A stretch of DNA of 64,000 bases from Acanthochlamys bracteata (taxonomy: Eukaryota > Streptophyta > Magnoliopsida > Pandanales > Velloziaceae). Where the stretch lies: NCBI GenBank assembly GCA_019914995.1, contig CM034139.1, forward strand, positions 5,248,461-5,312,460, in the 5' to 3' direction. The position numbers and the translations under genes are program-made. Numbering within the stretch: the first letter of the stretch is position 1; the number at the start of each line of letters is the position of its first letter. Shown piece after piece: positions 37,901 to 50,345 of this stretch. The notes beneath the pieces are model-generated. The model ran no database searches. It had not been told where the DNA came from and saw only the letters and a program-made list of their open reading frames with translations.

Positions 37901-38337
37901 GTTCATCATAATCAATGCTGCAAACTGTTAAATCAGCACATTGGAACATAGTATGAATCAAATTTATTTATCGCAGATTGCCAGGAAATACCAGTCTCAC
38001 TATCCATGTAACAATTCCTGAACTCTTATAGTGTGCTCTTTCTAACAACTTAAAGCGACGCATTTTTAACAGATTTCTCCAAACATGAAAATCTGCAAGT
38101 TAACACTGAAAAGATTGAAATTTTACAAGTTTTTCTCTTTGAAGAAACTCCATAAAGAGAAATTCAATTAATATCCACCTAGAAAAGATCTCAAACATAT
38201 TTACCGAATCGATCAATCAAAAAGCTTTTTATCCTTTTCACTTGCTACTAAAAGATTACCAAAAAGCAATCGACTGTTTTTTTTCTACCTTCCGTTCTCT
38301 CTAATAATCCCGACAATCTTTTTCCTTCCAAATCCAT
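34945..38337 (-). CDS. Biotin/lipoyl-attachment domain protein lacking the biotin lysine (BADC-like)
   Basis: Nine exons: 38337-38289, 37452-37219, 36606-36527, 36082-36023, 35928-35698, 35626-35564, 35293-35225, 35143-35098 and 35012-34945, giving 299 aa with every phase consistent. The C-terminal 80 residues are a biotinyl/lipoyl fold: VGIFKTSRTIKGKRAPPACK, VVKEGQVICFIEQLG, SDVSGEVIRI and GYGDALISILPSF. Where BCCP has its biotin-accepting MKM, this has AVIPIE, so it should not be biotinylated. Plant BADC proteins with this lesion bind and restrain plastid acetyl-CoA carboxylase; membership of that exact group is likely but not proven. Residues 100-120 (VHSLLTTICDSASIAELKL) match the upstream helix of the family. 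The first exon (MDLEGKRLSGLLERTE) is not transit-peptide-like; start confidence is moderate. Confidence 0.82.
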
Positions 38338-41114
38338 TGAAAACACACAATTAACGAAACCAAGAAAACCAGAATGAACGCAACACTTCCAAGAAAAACA
38401 ATGAAAGAATGGAAAGAAACAAAGAAATTAAAAGAAAGAAGAGTGATTTGCTTGGACTGCTTACATGCGGCCATTTTTCCTATTTGTGCTTTGTTCTTTG
38501 GGGTGTTTTCTTTTGCTTTGATAACTCCGGAGAGCGAGAGAGAAAGGAGGAAACTTTTTTCTTAGATTCGGGCTCATGCACTGCGAGGTGGCTTTTTTTA
38601 TGTTAAATGATGATTAGTGCTTCTTTCTTTTTTATTTTCTCAATTCTTTTTTTTTTTTTTTTCCCTTTGGTGCTTTAGAAGTTTTAGAAACTTTAAATTT
38701 TTCCCAGGAATATATGTAATTCTAACCTGCTGAATAACTGTCGTTACACGACTTTTTCAAGACTGAAATTGTAAAGCGTCGAAGGAATTATATAATATAG
38801 ATGTTAATGGACTGAGAAGCCCAAATCACGGGCCTCTCTGGATCTTAATTGGGGCCTATAACTCATTAGAATTTTTGTACTAAAAGTTTTCAAACTTGTG
38901 TAATAAACTTGTTGAAACTAATTTTTTATATTAATAAATATAAAATAATTTGACAATTACATTAAAAATTAAATATACTTAATAAAAATTAAAATTTTAT
39001 ATTAGTTTTATATTAATAAATTTTAAATTTTAATTTTGAAAAAAATTGATAAATTTTTTTTAAATTATTTCATATTACAAATAAGTTTAAAAAATATTGA
39101 GTTTGAGTAGTAGGCGAATGCACACTAAGCGTTTGTTTTTTCTAAACGGAAAATGACATTATAGAAAGTGATATTTTAAAAAATGAGTTAAAAATATAAA
39201 TGATTAAAAATGTGTAAAAATTATTTAAAAATATTTTTTATAAAAGAATTATCTACACAATATTGCATAATCTGTTGTGATCTACATAACCTAAATATTA
39301 ACAAATTAAAGATATATACAGTTTTTTTTTCTAAGATATTATCATGTATATCTAAGGAGCTATATTTAGAACTGTTTATTACTGGACAGGATTCTTATCT
39401 ACACAAACTGGTTGTTTGCAAGATTTCCCATAAGCACCATTGTGTTAATTCAATTTTTTGAAGAATTAGATCATCCTTTGAAATTACTTATTAATTTCAA
39501 TAAATTTTACTTCAATTCTAAAAAGAGTATGCATAATATTCAAGATTTTTTTTAAATTTTGAAAAATACAAATAAAGTATAAATTATAAAAATTTATCTA
39601 TAATTTTATATTTTAAAAAATTTATACAATAATATATTTAAAAAATTTTAAAAAACTTTTTAATATGCATAAATATTATTATAAAATAAAATATTTTGTC
39701 AAACGGTTCTAAAATTTATTACCGATTAAAATATATTTGGTCAGTAAAACATTGCTTATTAGATCACTGAATGGTAGAATAGATTCAGCCGTAAACACTA
39801 TAAAATTACGACAAAAATGACAGTCGAAAAACTTTGGTTCGTGTTTTGGCGTATTTATCGGCTAGAAATATTTGGTCACCTTTTCTAGTCAACAAATTTT
39901 TTGTGTGGGTATTTATCACTATTTTTTAACATTTTATTTCAATTTCTAGTTTTTTAATAAAATTTTTATAATATTTTATTTTTTTAAAACATATAATATT
40001 TTGTTTAGATAATTTTATTTAAAAAACTTCAAATTAAATTTATTTTTAAAAGAATTCATCATTTATCGGAGTGGCTACGTTCTCGAGGGCGTTTGGAAAT
40101 ACTTATAAAACAGAATTTTTTTAAAATAAAAAATATTTTTATTTTTTTAAAAAAATAAGTTTTATTTTTTTATTTTTATAAAAAATAAAAATATATAATA
40201 AAAATATCTCATAAATTTTTTTATATTTTTTAAATTTTTAAATAAATTTTTATATATTTATAAAATATATATTAAAAAATATAAATAAAATAAAATTAAA
40301 AAATAATTTTTGAAAAGATAAACCAAACGCGCTCGTCTCAACACCTCAGCGGATCACGTCACGGCAACCGACCGGCATATATATTCGTAGAACTATATAA
40401 GTATATTTTGAGCTTGCAAATAAAAATCTTTTAATTTGAATCAACTTAAGAAAAAAAATTAAAAAGTGATAATAATGCAACACTCAAGATCTCATTTCAA
40501 TTTTTGAAGTCACTTCCTTTTTGGGAAAAATCTACAATATAATTATTCGAATAGAATCTAGGTAGCTTAGATGCATGGATTTGTGGATTAATTATAAAAA
40601 CAATGCAACTTCTACGCCGTCAGTTTTGAGAATATATCCCTTTTGCATTATTCAATATTAGAACCTGTAGAAAGACAAGCACTTGCAATCCAAAAATTTT
40701 TAAAAGCTAGTTCAACTACAAACGCATATGATCTGACTTAAAATGTGTTTCATTTTTTAGAAATATTTCCTTCGTTAGTAGAAAAATAGGTTTAAAAAGC
40801 TGCAAGAAATTTGCTTCCAGAATTGCTTTATAATTTGGGGAACACTACTAGTACAAGGAAGGGTCTACGAATAGAAGAAGAAGTACAATAATACTAATTA
40901 GCTTTGTTGTATAAGCTATTAGCTAGCTGCATGATTTTTCTGAAGGCCACTTCTTCATGAACGATGATGAATCCATAGTTTTATTTTCGAGACAACTTCG
41001 ACTTCATTAGTATTAATCAGTGCCTGCATGCATCCATGAGACAGACATTATTTCCTATAAAAATATCGAATAAGCACAAGCAGATAAGTTGAATTCTTCA
41101 TGAACACAAAATAA
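38338..41114. other. 2.8 kb intergenic region, mostly AT-rich repeats
   Basis: 38338-38870 is promoter-like: T-tracts near 38650, then AGCCCA, CGGGCC and GGGGCC boxes at 38818-38858. 38890-39110, 39500-39720 and 39930-40050 are AT-rich blocks, and a clear MITE-like element lies at 40085-40334. 40340-41114 is the 3' flank of the RanBP2-finger gene. No other gene seen. Confidence 0.5.
40085..40334. mobile_element. MITE-like element, family B, copy 1
   Basis: About 250 bp with terminal inverted repeats GAGGGCGTTTGG (40085-40096) and CCAAACGCGCTC (40323-40334), matching at 11 of 12 positions. The interior is almost pure A/T and has no ORF. Target-site duplication is not clear. Confidence 0.7.
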
Positions 41115-42065
41115 TCAGCTGAGGGGAAAAAAAAAAAGGTTTGCTTTATTACTGTATGAACGAGGTGTACTGCATCCATAGCATTCCAACCTGCTAGCAA
41201 AGTTATGCTTGTTGCATCCAGCCCTATTTATGCATAACACATGAAACACATTAATTCATTCTATAAATATGTAGGACTTAATTAATCTTTAAACAAAAGA
41301 ACATTAATTATTGGTTTGCAATCATTTAATGAAAGAATTCCGCTTCTGCTACTCTAATAATTGTAAGCGACTTAATATCTGAAGTGAAGGTACTCGATCA
41401 AGAAAAGAAAATTTCTCAAGTGTATTATGTTGCATAGATTATCATCCTTAACGTTATTTATCCTCCACATTGCCTTCTTTCTACAAGAGTATGTGAGATT
41501 AACTACAGCATTACAATGAGAAATTGTTTGCGCAAACGATTACACAAAGAAACACAAGATGAATCTATTTGATTTTCTTATATATATATATATATAGGCA
41601 TGTTGAAATCTCTTATATTTTCAGAGTGATATCAACATAGAAGGACATATTTGTGGTAGGCACTAGGTAGAAGCCATGGTGATTTAACATAGATACATAC
41701 CTTGAGCAAAGCCAATCTCCAGATTTCCACCCTGGAGGAACTGTGCAGTGTCCAATTTTCTGCCTAAGACTATCAGCATCCAAGCCACCGCTGGTGACAA
41801 TGTTAGATTGGATTTTATACGCGCCACACTTGAAGCAGTTTGTTCGACTCGCGAAATTATGGATGCCGCAAATGCAGTACCAATCTCCAGGCTTGGCAAT
41901 GTCAGGTCCAGCAGGCCTATCTCCAAAGCAGCCGCTAAGAACAGCCCCGTACTCATCTGGTGCCCCGTGCCGAGGCACGCCACACAAGTGGCAAGAATCT
42001 CTGCTCCTGTAATTGAGGTGTTGGCAAGCCCTGCAGTCCCAGTCACCTGGCTTCCTGCAGCTCAT
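41115..42065 (-). CDS. Protein with three RanBP2-type zinc fingers
   Basis: Exons 42065-41701 and 41223-41115 give 157 aa. The start is MSCRKPGDWDCRACQHLNYR; acceptor CATGCAG just upstream (42083) and a donor near 42233 indicate a 5' UTR intron, so the longer ORF start at 42101 is intronic. Fingers at about residues 7-29 (C-x2-C), 61-81 (WYCICGIHNFASRTNCFKC, a C-x-C variant) and 116-139 (GDWLCSRAGCNKHNFASR). Such fingers bind single-stranded RNA or ubiquitin; the plant At3g15680-type family is stress-associated. The last exon ends in an 11-T tract encoding LFFF and then PLS-stop, unlike the family's usual tail. Confidence 0.9.
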
Positions 42066-45000
42066 TCCCTTGATCAAGTACTCCTGCATGAATGCAACCA
42101 TGAATAATTGGCAAAGTTAACTAACCATCATTAATGACCAGTGAAACAATGGGAATAATCAGCGGTTGCTAGATTGAATCAATTAGCTAAAGCAAATACC
42201 GAGAATGAAAATATTGTAGTAACAACTTACAAAATCAAGAGAAGAAGGAAGAGATTGATTTGCTCTTTGTTTTTTGCAGGATATACAATGAAGTTTTTCT
42301 GAGTGGAAGAAAGAATGTAAGTAGAGGGGTGGTTTTTATAGTATTCTAAAAGTGAAGAACTAATATTATAAGAGAGGGACCAAGGGGTAGTAGACCTCAA
42401 TAATCGAGAATCAGGAGGGCGCAGGTATATTCTCTCAATTTTCACTTTCTTTTTGCTTTATGTATGAGAACGAACTAGTCCTCACATATTGTAAAGCTTC
42501 TATGAGTCGTAGCCTATCTGCCTAAGGAATGCAAAGAAAGCATTCCATCTAAATTTGAGGGATGCATGTGTTTTGAGTGAGTGCTGTAATTGGGGTGAAG
42601 GAGATGTTTAAGTGCATGTTGTTCAATTCATGGAGGTTTATTTTGAGCTCCCATTTGCATAAATCTGTAAATATATTCTCTTTTCCATGATCAATCTTAG
42701 CTTTATGCGATTCTCATCCTACAAATCTTGTTAAAAAGCCAACAGCAAATCTCACTTATTATTACTTAGTCACATTTCCCTTCCCTTTCCTTCTTTGTTT
42801 TGGGAGGTTGCATGCAAGGGAGGGAGTGTTCTTCTAACTTCTTTTCTTTCTTCTGCATGCCCTTAGAAACAATATGGAACTTGGCAGATAGCAGAATTAT
42901 GCTTCCTTTCACTAAAACCCTTTCCAATCATGCATTCAAAATAAACAAATTTTTTTCAGCAAGCAAAAATTATCAGTAGCACTACGGCAGATATAAAATA
43001 TTATGTAATAAGTTAAAACTTGAGGAATCTGTATAAGATTTTTATCGAATTCCCTATCTTACTACATGAAAACACCAACATTCTCTGCTGATTTATCAGT
43101 TGAGTCATAGGAAAGCCTTCTCTACATTCTTTAGAGTTTAAAACTAAAACTTTTTATTTATAATCCAGGACAAAAGTATCTGACACTTTATAACTGAAAT
43201 AATGCTTCAAACAGTATCACAACGACAGTTTCAAACGGTGTTTCTTTTTGAAAAGAATATCAATGTTCCTTTGATCTTAAACACTTTCAGTTATCAGCTA
43301 TGTTGACCTTGCATTGGATATCGGATATAACTTTGGTTCAGAAATTGGAAAGAATCCTAAGTATTAGGATTTAGGACAACGGAATTTTGCATCTTTATAC
43401 TATTTAATGTCATTACTGACATAATCACACTAGGTGATTGTCGAGTTTAGGCGGCTAACAGAAAATAGTTAAGTAAAGATGCAAAGTAATCAATCCATGT
43501 TAAGTAAGGAATCAGTACCATGCTAAGTAATTCTTCAATTTTTCTTCCAATTATAAAAGAAAATTGCCAGACATGCATCACACGTTCTCTAATTCTTTCT
43601 ATTAATAGCAATCAGAATTCAATTCAAAGTGACTAAACACAAAAATTTATACGACACCTAGCAGCAGACAGTGTTGACCAAGTATCTCCATTATTTGCAA
43701 ACCTAATGAACAGTGCAGTTAAAGAAGAGAATTTATGTTTATATACAGAGTTTGGATTTCCGTCAATGTTGAGGCAAACGTGAGGAGAATCAAATGAATG
43801 AATGAATGGCCCTTCTCCATGTATGTACATCAAGAACATTTTGATCACCTTAAAAGATGCTGCATTATAATGCTCTATCCCATAATTCAGATGCTCAAAA
43901 TCTGCTTTTGAGGTTCAAACCATGGTCCCATAAGTGCTTTTGACCTCCTATGGTTGGATAAAAAAGATGAACGAGGATCTACTAATACTATGAGCTTTAT
44001 TTAGGGCATGTTTTAATTCATCGAAACTTCAATTTTTTCGGTCGATTTGGAGTTCCGATGATTTCATATTTTTTAATGCTATATAGAAACGCAGAACTAT
44101 AATACTGCATGAATCTCTACTTCCGTTTGAGTTTCACTCTATTATTTTTACGCTCTTTAAGATAATTTTTTTCTATTTTTAATCCACTTTAAAAAATAAT
44201 TAAAATATAAAATATGAACTCCATTTTTAACTTATTTAAAAAATAATTAAAATATAAAAATTAAAATTTATTTTTATCTTATTTTTTAAGAAACTTCAAT
44301 TCATATTGTTTACTTTCATGAAATTTAATTTCGGATGTTTGAAACACACTATTAATATTCCATCTTGTGTCCAGCTACACTAACAAAATAGTTCATAACT
44401 TCAAGTTGTGTGGATTTGGAGTAGAATGCTAAGAATTTTTGAACCAGGCTCACCTTTCGGATTCCATACTGGCTCCCAGACCAAGTGAATATTCCAAACC
44501 AAGAAAGATTAAGAGATAGAAAATATACATTGACCCACAAAATCAGAACCTCTCTCTCTCTCTCGGCAATAGAACGTAATCTTTTTTGCAATTCCTGGTT
44601 TTGTTTGAGTGAATATTCCTGGAATTAATAATTGTGTGAACTTTTCTGAGCAGCAGGAAAATAATGGGAGCAGTTTCACTTTCAGATCAAAGCCAGTGAA
44701 TGCAACTTTGCGATGTTGTGGAAACCTATGATATTGTTGGTCCAGAATTGTGTTTCTACTTCATTTTTCCATTTAGGAACTCTTTTTCTTCTTTTCTTTT
44801 TTTCACAATCCAATTGCTATCAAATTTGCCCTACACTGAACAATTTAGAGAATGAGTTGGTCTGTTAGAAGTCTTCCAAACTTTCTTTTGACATTTGGGT
44901 ATTGATTTACACTAACAGATCACTACAGCAACAATAGTGGGTTTTTTCTTTGCCTTTAACCAACATATTATGTAGATCAAGAAAGAAAATCTTTGGCATA

Positions 45001-46110
45001 AATGATCCTGTTGATGAGTTATTAACCTCAGACTCAGTCTATACCTTATGTCCTACAGAGATACTATTGATGAGTTATTAGCCTTAAATTTCGCATATAA
45101 CACTAGCTTTACCCTGAAGCACTCTCTCCCCTTATGTATCATTATTTATCATCAGAATCAAATCCTTGTCCCATACCAAAGGGTAAAGGTCTCTAATCCA
45201 TTGGACCTAAGTGGTCCATGAAGCTCTTTTACACAACAAGGTTACTGTTTCTAAGATGCTGGAACATGAATCAAGTCATCAGTGCTATGTGAGGACTCCC
45301 AACTCATGGCCCCTCACCAAGGGCTATGCTCGTGTGTGGTCCTTTTAACAACACAGCCAGGGGCCTATTACGTTGTAAACATTTAGAAAATCACTACTAT
45401 ATAATATCAAGATATATCATGTGTAACTTGTGCAAATAGATTATGTGAAATTGGTTTCGTTTATCATGAAAGCAATCAAGTGTAGGTAGACGATGAGGAT
45501 TTTACCAAAACCGTAGAGAGTAGATAAAGAATCAAACGCCTGGCTGTTGTCTGCTCTTGATCTCCCACTGCAAAATCAGCATGACATAATACACCGAGGA
45601 ATCTTTGTCAATGAGTCGAGTGGCCATGCGAGTCTGTCTATATAATTGACAGAAAAAATTCTGTCAGCTTCAGAATCATATCCAAAAATCCTGGAGTCAA
45701 CAACTTAGTTTCAGAATACACCATACCAGAATTTCGAAGAGCTCATGACATTTTTTTTTTGCAAGCAGGGAACATTAGCGACTTCCATCAAGAACATGTA
45801 GAACGGAGATTGTAGATACAAATTATAAACTCTCCTATAGCAACAATGATTCACTATATTAAACCCTCACAACTCAAACAACTAAAACGTCACAAGGGAA
45901 GGGAAGATGTCGTACTGGATAACATGTAAAATACAGACTGAAATATACATGTACAGAACACCTCCTGGATACACCTTGAACTAAGCAACCAATTTTGACT
46001 GATCAATGTTGTGGTTGAATTTGGCAGAGCACAGACAATGCATCATATAAGTGCGGCGTCAACAGTACGGCCAATAGAAGGTAAACCTTGGAAGATGACA
46101 TTTCATGATA
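42066..46110. other. 4 kb without a recognised gene
   Basis: Leader and promoter of the RanBP2-finger gene on the left (to about 42500), a family A MITE-like block at 44004-44350, a (CT)n run near 44553-44566, and otherwise unremarkable sequence. 45180-45380 is GC-richer with a palindrome GGACCTAAGTGGTCC but no coherent ORF. 45750-46110 is probably BRCC36 3' UTR. Confidence 0.4.
44004..44350 (-). mobile_element. MITE-like element, family A, copy 4
   Basis: Begins GGCATGTTTTAATTCATCG and ends TTTCGGATGTTTGAAACACA; internal order matches the family in reverse orientation (ATAATTAAAATATAAAAATT, CATGAAATTTAATTTC). Somewhat longer and more diverged than copies 2, 6 and 7. Confidence 0.45.
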
Positions 46111-49100
46111 TCAACATCCCTTCCTCCTGTTACCGACATTACTTGAGCTCCTTGCACCAACAGGAGAGTGCACAGTTGGCATATTGCCTCGAGATCCAGA
46201 AGAAGGCCAGCGCTGCAAAGACTCCGGAGTCTTCTCACGCTTTCTTGCAAGTTCCTTCTCCAATGAGTTTGCTTCATCCATCAGCATCGCTAACTGGTAC
46301 AAGAAAGGAAAACTATATCAACTTCCTCCTCCACACTGAGCACCATATGTTTTGCAAATTCAAGTTTATTGCAGGGGTGGTACCCGAAATTCATTTTCCA
46401 TCAGGCGATCCTGTAATGCATTTATTGCAGGGCTTAAACTGCAGCAAACAAATAATATGTGCAAAATAAGACAATATGCCAAAAACTGCATTTTAAGAGC
46501 AAGTCATGGCTAAATATACAGTCATTTGTTCTCACCAGTATTCCATTAACTTGCAGAGAGAGGCTTGATATGTTGAAGTGTGATGGACGTAAATAAGTGG
46601 GTGTATCTTCCCATCACTGATTGGAGAATTCAACAGTCGCAATAATTATCACCTTCCTAATGTGAAATTTAAGAATAGTAATGTGTAATGAATGAATGGC
46701 TGAACATTACCGAAGATTGTTTAAAATAGCTTGGGTGTAAGCAGATCGTTCTTCTTCGAGCAGAACTTGCTGCATCTCAGTAAATGAAGTTAATGGATGG
46801 TCAAGCTTCAGTAAAGAACTAGCAGGAAGAACTTCAAGTCGCACCTCCTTCCTAACATATTCTGCACCACTGTAACGAATAAATCAAACCAGATGCACAT
46901 AGCTTACGTAGTTAAAAGATCAATTTGCTTTTTAAAAATAATAACAAAGATACCATCTTCTTTTAAAGCATAGGTAGATTTCATGATTTTCTATGATGCA
47001 ACAACAATTACATATAAATGAGAACACAGGTGAAGCCCTGAAATGGGAGGAAAAGGGGGCAATGTTCAAACAAATTCGGAAAATAGAATCATTAAAAGGT
47101 TCAGGTTTATTTTATGGTTTTGGCCTTTCTGGTTGTCTTGTATCCTTGATCATGAAAGCATCTATCCTCATTATTTTTTAATAATAATTGCAAACAACTT
47201 AACCTTCCCAATCATTCAGGTCTATCATGCGAAAGTATGCACTCCCCTATCTCCTTACAAGACATTCCCACAGCTTCCTGATTTTTCATGATGGAGGTCA
47301 CCGAATTCAATAACAGACTATTGATAAGAGAGCTCTAGCATAATGTCAAGGACTAACTGCAGATGGAACATATATGAAGAAGGAAGTGAACGACATATGC
47401 CAAAAAGGGTATTATGAAAACCAAATAAGATTTAAATATCATTTCAGTGGAAATACACGAGAAAAACAACTAGTTCAGTATCCACGGTAACAAACCTCCT
47501 AGTAATAGATGGTAAATACTGAAGGCTATATAAATGAATTCCCATGTCTCAGGATAACTAGGTCAATATTTTTCAAAATGTAAAGAGAGCAACACTAGGA
47601 GGTTTCAAGTCTTGTCACCTCAAGGAGGTTCAGTTCAATAAGTACCTCATGTCCAAATTCGATCGATGCAATGCTTCCTGTAAGCCTTCTGACACTTCTG
47701 GAGAATCCACAGCATTTCCTATGTTATTTAGGTCAGGACTGTAAACAACAATGGCATTTCCACCCACTTTGTGTTTCTCTGTTGTATTCACATCAGCATG
47801 AGAAACAGCCTCACCAAGAGGTGCTCTCCCTCCAACCTAACACCATTGTAAAATCATCTCATTTTTAAAATCGCTTTTGCATCAATTGCACAATAATCGG
47901 TAATTACAGCTCCATAGAAAGACTAATGATATGGAAATGAAATTATTGTTGCATAATTTGCCAGCACTATGGACTCAAAGATCTACAATCAACTATGTCA
48001 CAGATTTATAGAATATCTAACAATCTGATAAGCTTTATATGCAAAAAAGCAGTTCCCAAGTAGTACCAAATCAGGTGGTAAATGCTACCAATTCTGTTGA
48101 GGTACATCGCATCAACTTCTTAATGACAAATATGCTCTATAATTTGAATATGTAATATGGATATTCAGCTTGAGCAGCTCCATCCTTTTGTAGTATACAT
48201 TCAAGTGGAAACTGCAAGTAGACTCCAATCAAGATATGCTAGTACTAAAGATGCAGAACGCCATCATTTGCTTTTTAGAAGCAGGATCCAACATAGTGTA
48301 TCCTACTTGTGTAAATTTCAAAAGTTTGTCCAGTGATGTACTTGTAAGTCAAAATAGTATAACAACTCCATATGCATGGGCATGGAATATGCCAGACATC
48401 AACAACTTTCACTAAAATGCTATAATAACGAGCATTGCAACTAACATGACAGAAGACAGTGTCTGAATTGTCTGACAGACCATACAACCGTGAACACTGA
48501 ACAGGGTCTTACCTTACCAGTTTTGACTGCTAGCGAGTCACCAGTATCCTGATCAACATCTTCAAGTAATGGAGAACCTGGTTTTGATAACGCATTTACC
48601 GAAACGCTCCGAGAGGATTCAAGCTCTATAACTGCACCGTTCCCCACTGGGGATACATTCCTAGCCTTACCATCCAAAGATTGGAAAGCAATGACCTGAA
48701 TCCTCCCAACCTGGATTTTATGGAAGATTGTCAACATATGGAATTAAGCGATCATAGTCTGAAAGTTTAGTAATTGTCTGTTCTACATAACCTTCTGTGC
48801 ATCCTCACTGAAACAAGAGAATATTAATCCAATGAAACCAGGGTCCAGCAATTGATACATTGCTTGTGTACGGACGTCTGCCATACAAAATGAAATAATT
48901 TGCTGTGAATGCCACTACCTTCTGACCATGCATAAGGACCAATTCATTCATAAGAAAGAACTCCACCAAGTGGTTTTTCTTGATTGGACATGCTACCGTT
49001 ATCACCTTTACAAACACATTTATGTCCCATACATATACTAAGACATGTAATACTTGAAAAAGTATGGAAAGAAAGGAATCATCAACAGCAATAAAAGCAT

Positions 49101-50078
49101 ACGCAATCATACCTACATGAGATGGGAGAACAGTAATGTGTGGATGTGAATGATACCATCCGATCACCCTGGTAGTTCGCCCAGTTGTTAATGTCATTCG
49201 GTGCTAGAAATCAAAGTCAAAGAAACAGATTCCACAAGTAGTAGCTCTAAACACAACTACCATAAAATAGAAACTTTTCCAACTAGAGGTAATCAAGGAT
49301 ATCTCAGCTTGAGCTGATGCTGCGGCTAAAAGTTCTGGATTAGTCTCTACACGGTCTTTCCGACGATCTGATCTCATCTGCGGGCTTGCACCCCAAATAA
49401 GAGCAATCATATTGCCACCAACGTTCTAGAAGGGCAACCAAACATAACAACAAAAGAACGATCAATTAATCTGCAAGCTGATTGAACTAAAAAGAAACAC
49501 CAACTGATCAAATTTTTTTATGAAGACACGAAGTTTCCAAACCGATTATTTCAGGATGCACATATCGATCTAATTCCTTTGTGCCTTTTGATCAATCATT
49601 AATAACGGACTACCAATCAAGGTCTGATTGTAACAACATCATATATCAAGATGGTCAGAAAACAATAAGCCATCGTTCACACAGCTTCCAGAAGGATACC
49701 TCATTAACTCAAAACTCAAATTGAAGTAAACAAGCATTTGTTTCTCTTCTATTAAAGGACGAATTCTTCACTCAAAACTAACCAAATTGACAAATCAAGT
49801 AAATCAATCAAACCCACTTAGCATGATGCATTAACTATCTCGCTCTTTGAAAAAACAAAAAGAGGAACAAATACAACAAATTCCGTTACAGTCTCAGCAA
49901 AACAATCTCTAGCAAAAACCGATGGGATGAAAACTAATAAAACTCAGATTGAGCATAGATTAAAAAAGAAAAATTTGTGCTTAATTACTTGGATATCGCC
50001 AAGGAGAAGCCCCATGATCTCTTCGGTCTCGGTAGTGAGAGCATGCGAAAGGCACGTGAGCCAGACCTCCTCCGACAT
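46111..50078 (-). CDS. BRCC36: Lys63-specific deubiquitinase BRCC36 (JAMM/MPN+)
   Basis: Zinc metalloprotease that cleaves K63-linked ubiquitin in BRCA1-A/BRISC-type complexes. Ten exons: 50078-49989, 49425-49303, 49200-49113, 48877-48792, 48710-48513, 47836-47646, 46869-46711, 46616-46536, 46438-46384 and 46293-46111, giving 417 aa. Catalytic residues are all present: Glu20 in ETEEIMGLLLG and the JAMM motif His88-Ser-His90 to Ser98 and Asp101 (WYHSHPHITVLPSHVD). The plant-specific insert (about residues 130-250) is Ser-rich and probably disordered. The C-terminal half is helical (MQQVLLEEERSAYTQAI, LQDRLMENEFR, MDEANSLEKELARKR), as expected for pairing with an ABRAXAS-type partner. Tail is basic (NRRKGC). 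The second intron is AT-AC. Confidence 0.95.
49201..49302 (-). other. U12-type AT-AC intron of BRCC36
   Basis: Read on the minus strand, the 102 nt intron starts ATATCCTTGATT and ends TTTCTAGCAC. TTTCTTTGACT is one base from the U12 branch consensus, with its A (49217) 16 nt before the 3' end. Splicing joins GAG to CGA ATG and restores AQAE-RMT, the conserved family sequence. A GT-AG alternative keeping this sequence is not available. Confidence 0.88.
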
Positions 50079-50239
50079 CTTCACGCTTCTTAGAGCCATG
50101 ATTGAATAGAATCTCTCCGTGCAGCAGCAGCGCTGCTGCTGAAGCTTCGTTCAACCAGCTGGAGATCTTCGCGTTGAGTAAGAGAGAGAAGGAAGAAGAA
50201 CGAAGGCTGGTTCCGCTTGGCTTTGTGTCGCTCACCTGC

Positions 50240-50345
50240 GGTTCTACACTTGGGTCTTGGGTATATTAGTTGGGCTGAACTGCAGATAACTTGACTGTGA
50301 GAAAACTGGACTCATACCAAGACCAAGCCCAGCCCATTGGACGAA
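50240..50345 (-). promoter_or_regulatory. Site II boxes upstream of BRCC36
   Basis: TTGGGCTGAAC (near 50270) and AAGCCCAGCCCATTGG (near 50323) give three TGGGCY-type sites within 80 bp, 190-265 bp upstream of the start codon. No TATA box. Typical of constitutively expressed plant genes. Confidence 0.5.

Noticed and set aside
46011-46469. 152-codon ORF on + over the end of BRCC36
   Set aside because: Antisense of BRCC36 exons 9 and 10, which are supported by the family sequence and splice sites.
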